From contig NC_015160.1 of the NCBI RefSeq assembly GCF_000190535.1, positions 2,604,001 to 2,668,000 on the forward strand: 64,000 nt of DNA, written 5' to 3'. The notes under the pieces were generated by a model that saw nothing but the letters and a program-made list of their open reading frames with translations, did not search any database and had not been told where the DNA came from. Both the position numbers and the translations under genes were made by a program. This document shows positions 63,834-64,000 of this stretch, piece after piece. Origin of the DNA: Odoribacter splanchnicus DSM 20712 (lineage in GTDB: Bacteria > Bacteroidota > Bacteroidia > Bacteroidales > Marinifilaceae). Each line of letters begins with the position of its first letter. The stretch's first letter is position 1.

Positions 63834-64000
63834 CTATGAACAACCGCCTCCCAATACCTGATACAATTGTACCGTAGCCAGTAATTCGTCGCGGATAGCC
63901 GTATTGAGCCCGATCTGGGCATCGAAATATCCACGCTGGGCATCCAATACATCGAGATAACTGATCACTCCGTTGATGTATTGCAAAGTAGCCAGATCGA
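63834..64000 (-). CDS. TolC/OprM-type outer-membrane efflux protein, C-terminal end only
   Basis: Reading the minus strand from the window edge, an open frame of 55 codons ends with TAG at 63834-63836. It contains QYINGVISYLDVLDAQR, the classic motif of the TolC/OprM outer membrane efflux family, then TAIRDELLATVQLYQVLGGG, a typical C-terminal helix end. The rest of the gene lies beyond the window. Such proteins form the outer-membrane duct of RND or ABC efflux pumps. It converges with the ABC-F gene. Confidence 0.88.
   Translation of the reverse strand, partial: DLATLQYINGVISYLDVLDAQRGYFDAQIGLNTAIRDELLATVQLYQVLGGGCS

Noticed and set aside
63689..63952. An 87-codon minus-strand frame at the right edge
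   Set aside because: It is in a different frame from the TolC-type tail at 63834-64000, overlaps the end of the ABC-F gene and has no family likeness.

Overview
The window reads as a chromosomal segment of a gut-type Bacteroidales bacterium. The signs are two SusC/SusD pairs, FecR anti-sigma proteins, ECF sigma factors and many Bacteroidetes-type lipoproteins (DUF4843, PKD-like, six-bladed propeller, BACON-M64). There are also several promoters of the Bacteroides form TTTG, 19-21 bases, TAnnTTTG, and little Shine-Dalgarno signal. Abundant FecR plus STN-SusC systems with thioredoxin-like lipoproteins suggest the Odoribacteraceae (Odoribacter/Butyricimonas), but that is inference.

Layout. Bases 1-3500 hold a truncated sensor kinase, a ROK-family gene cut at its third codon by a stop, and a DUF2721 gene facing it across an inverted octamer repeat. 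Bases 3500-9400 carry zwf and gnd (oxidative pentose phosphate pathway) and clpB. Bases 9400-17700 carry a dispersed intergenic repeat, rsmE with a DUF4159 gene, a TIR-repeat gene broken by two frameshifts, a GTPase-motif-deficient EF-G paralog and a zinc metallopeptidase.

Bases 17900-30200 form the first import locus: FecR, STN-SusC, SusD, two lipoproteins, a tandem thioredoxin protein and a BACON-M64 peptidase on the plus strand, with an ECF sigma gene facing them at the far end. Bases 30300-41600 are mostly housekeeping: metK, waaA, mtnA, an S28/S37 peptidase, a MATE exporter, a HAD phosphatase, a TonB receptor, tRNA-Leu(CAA) with a clear promoter and terminator, and a Crp-family regulator. 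Bases 41650-42100 hold a 53-bp inverted repeat related to the repeat near 9600, followed by a GH2 enzyme.

Bases 44400-59300, all on the minus strand, form the second import locus: ECF sigma, a TPR-like protein and a TonB receptor, then FecR, STN-SusC, SusD, DUF4843, a PKD-like lipoprotein and a two-thioredoxin TlpA-like protein. Bases 59400-62000 hold a propeller lipoprotein joined by a TAATG stop/start to a TIR protein with twelve MORN repeats. An ABC-F ATPase and the tail of a TolC-type gene close the window.

How it fits together. Both import loci have the parts of trans-envelope signalling: STN on the SusC-type receptor, FecR in the inner membrane and an ECF sigma factor. Neither contains a carbohydrate enzyme and both end in thioredoxin-fold proteins, so peptide-like ligands fit better than glycans (inference). 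The least-described unit is the propeller lipoprotein/TIR-MORN pair. A second TIR gene, also fused to a long tandem-repeat tail, lies broken elsewhere in the window.
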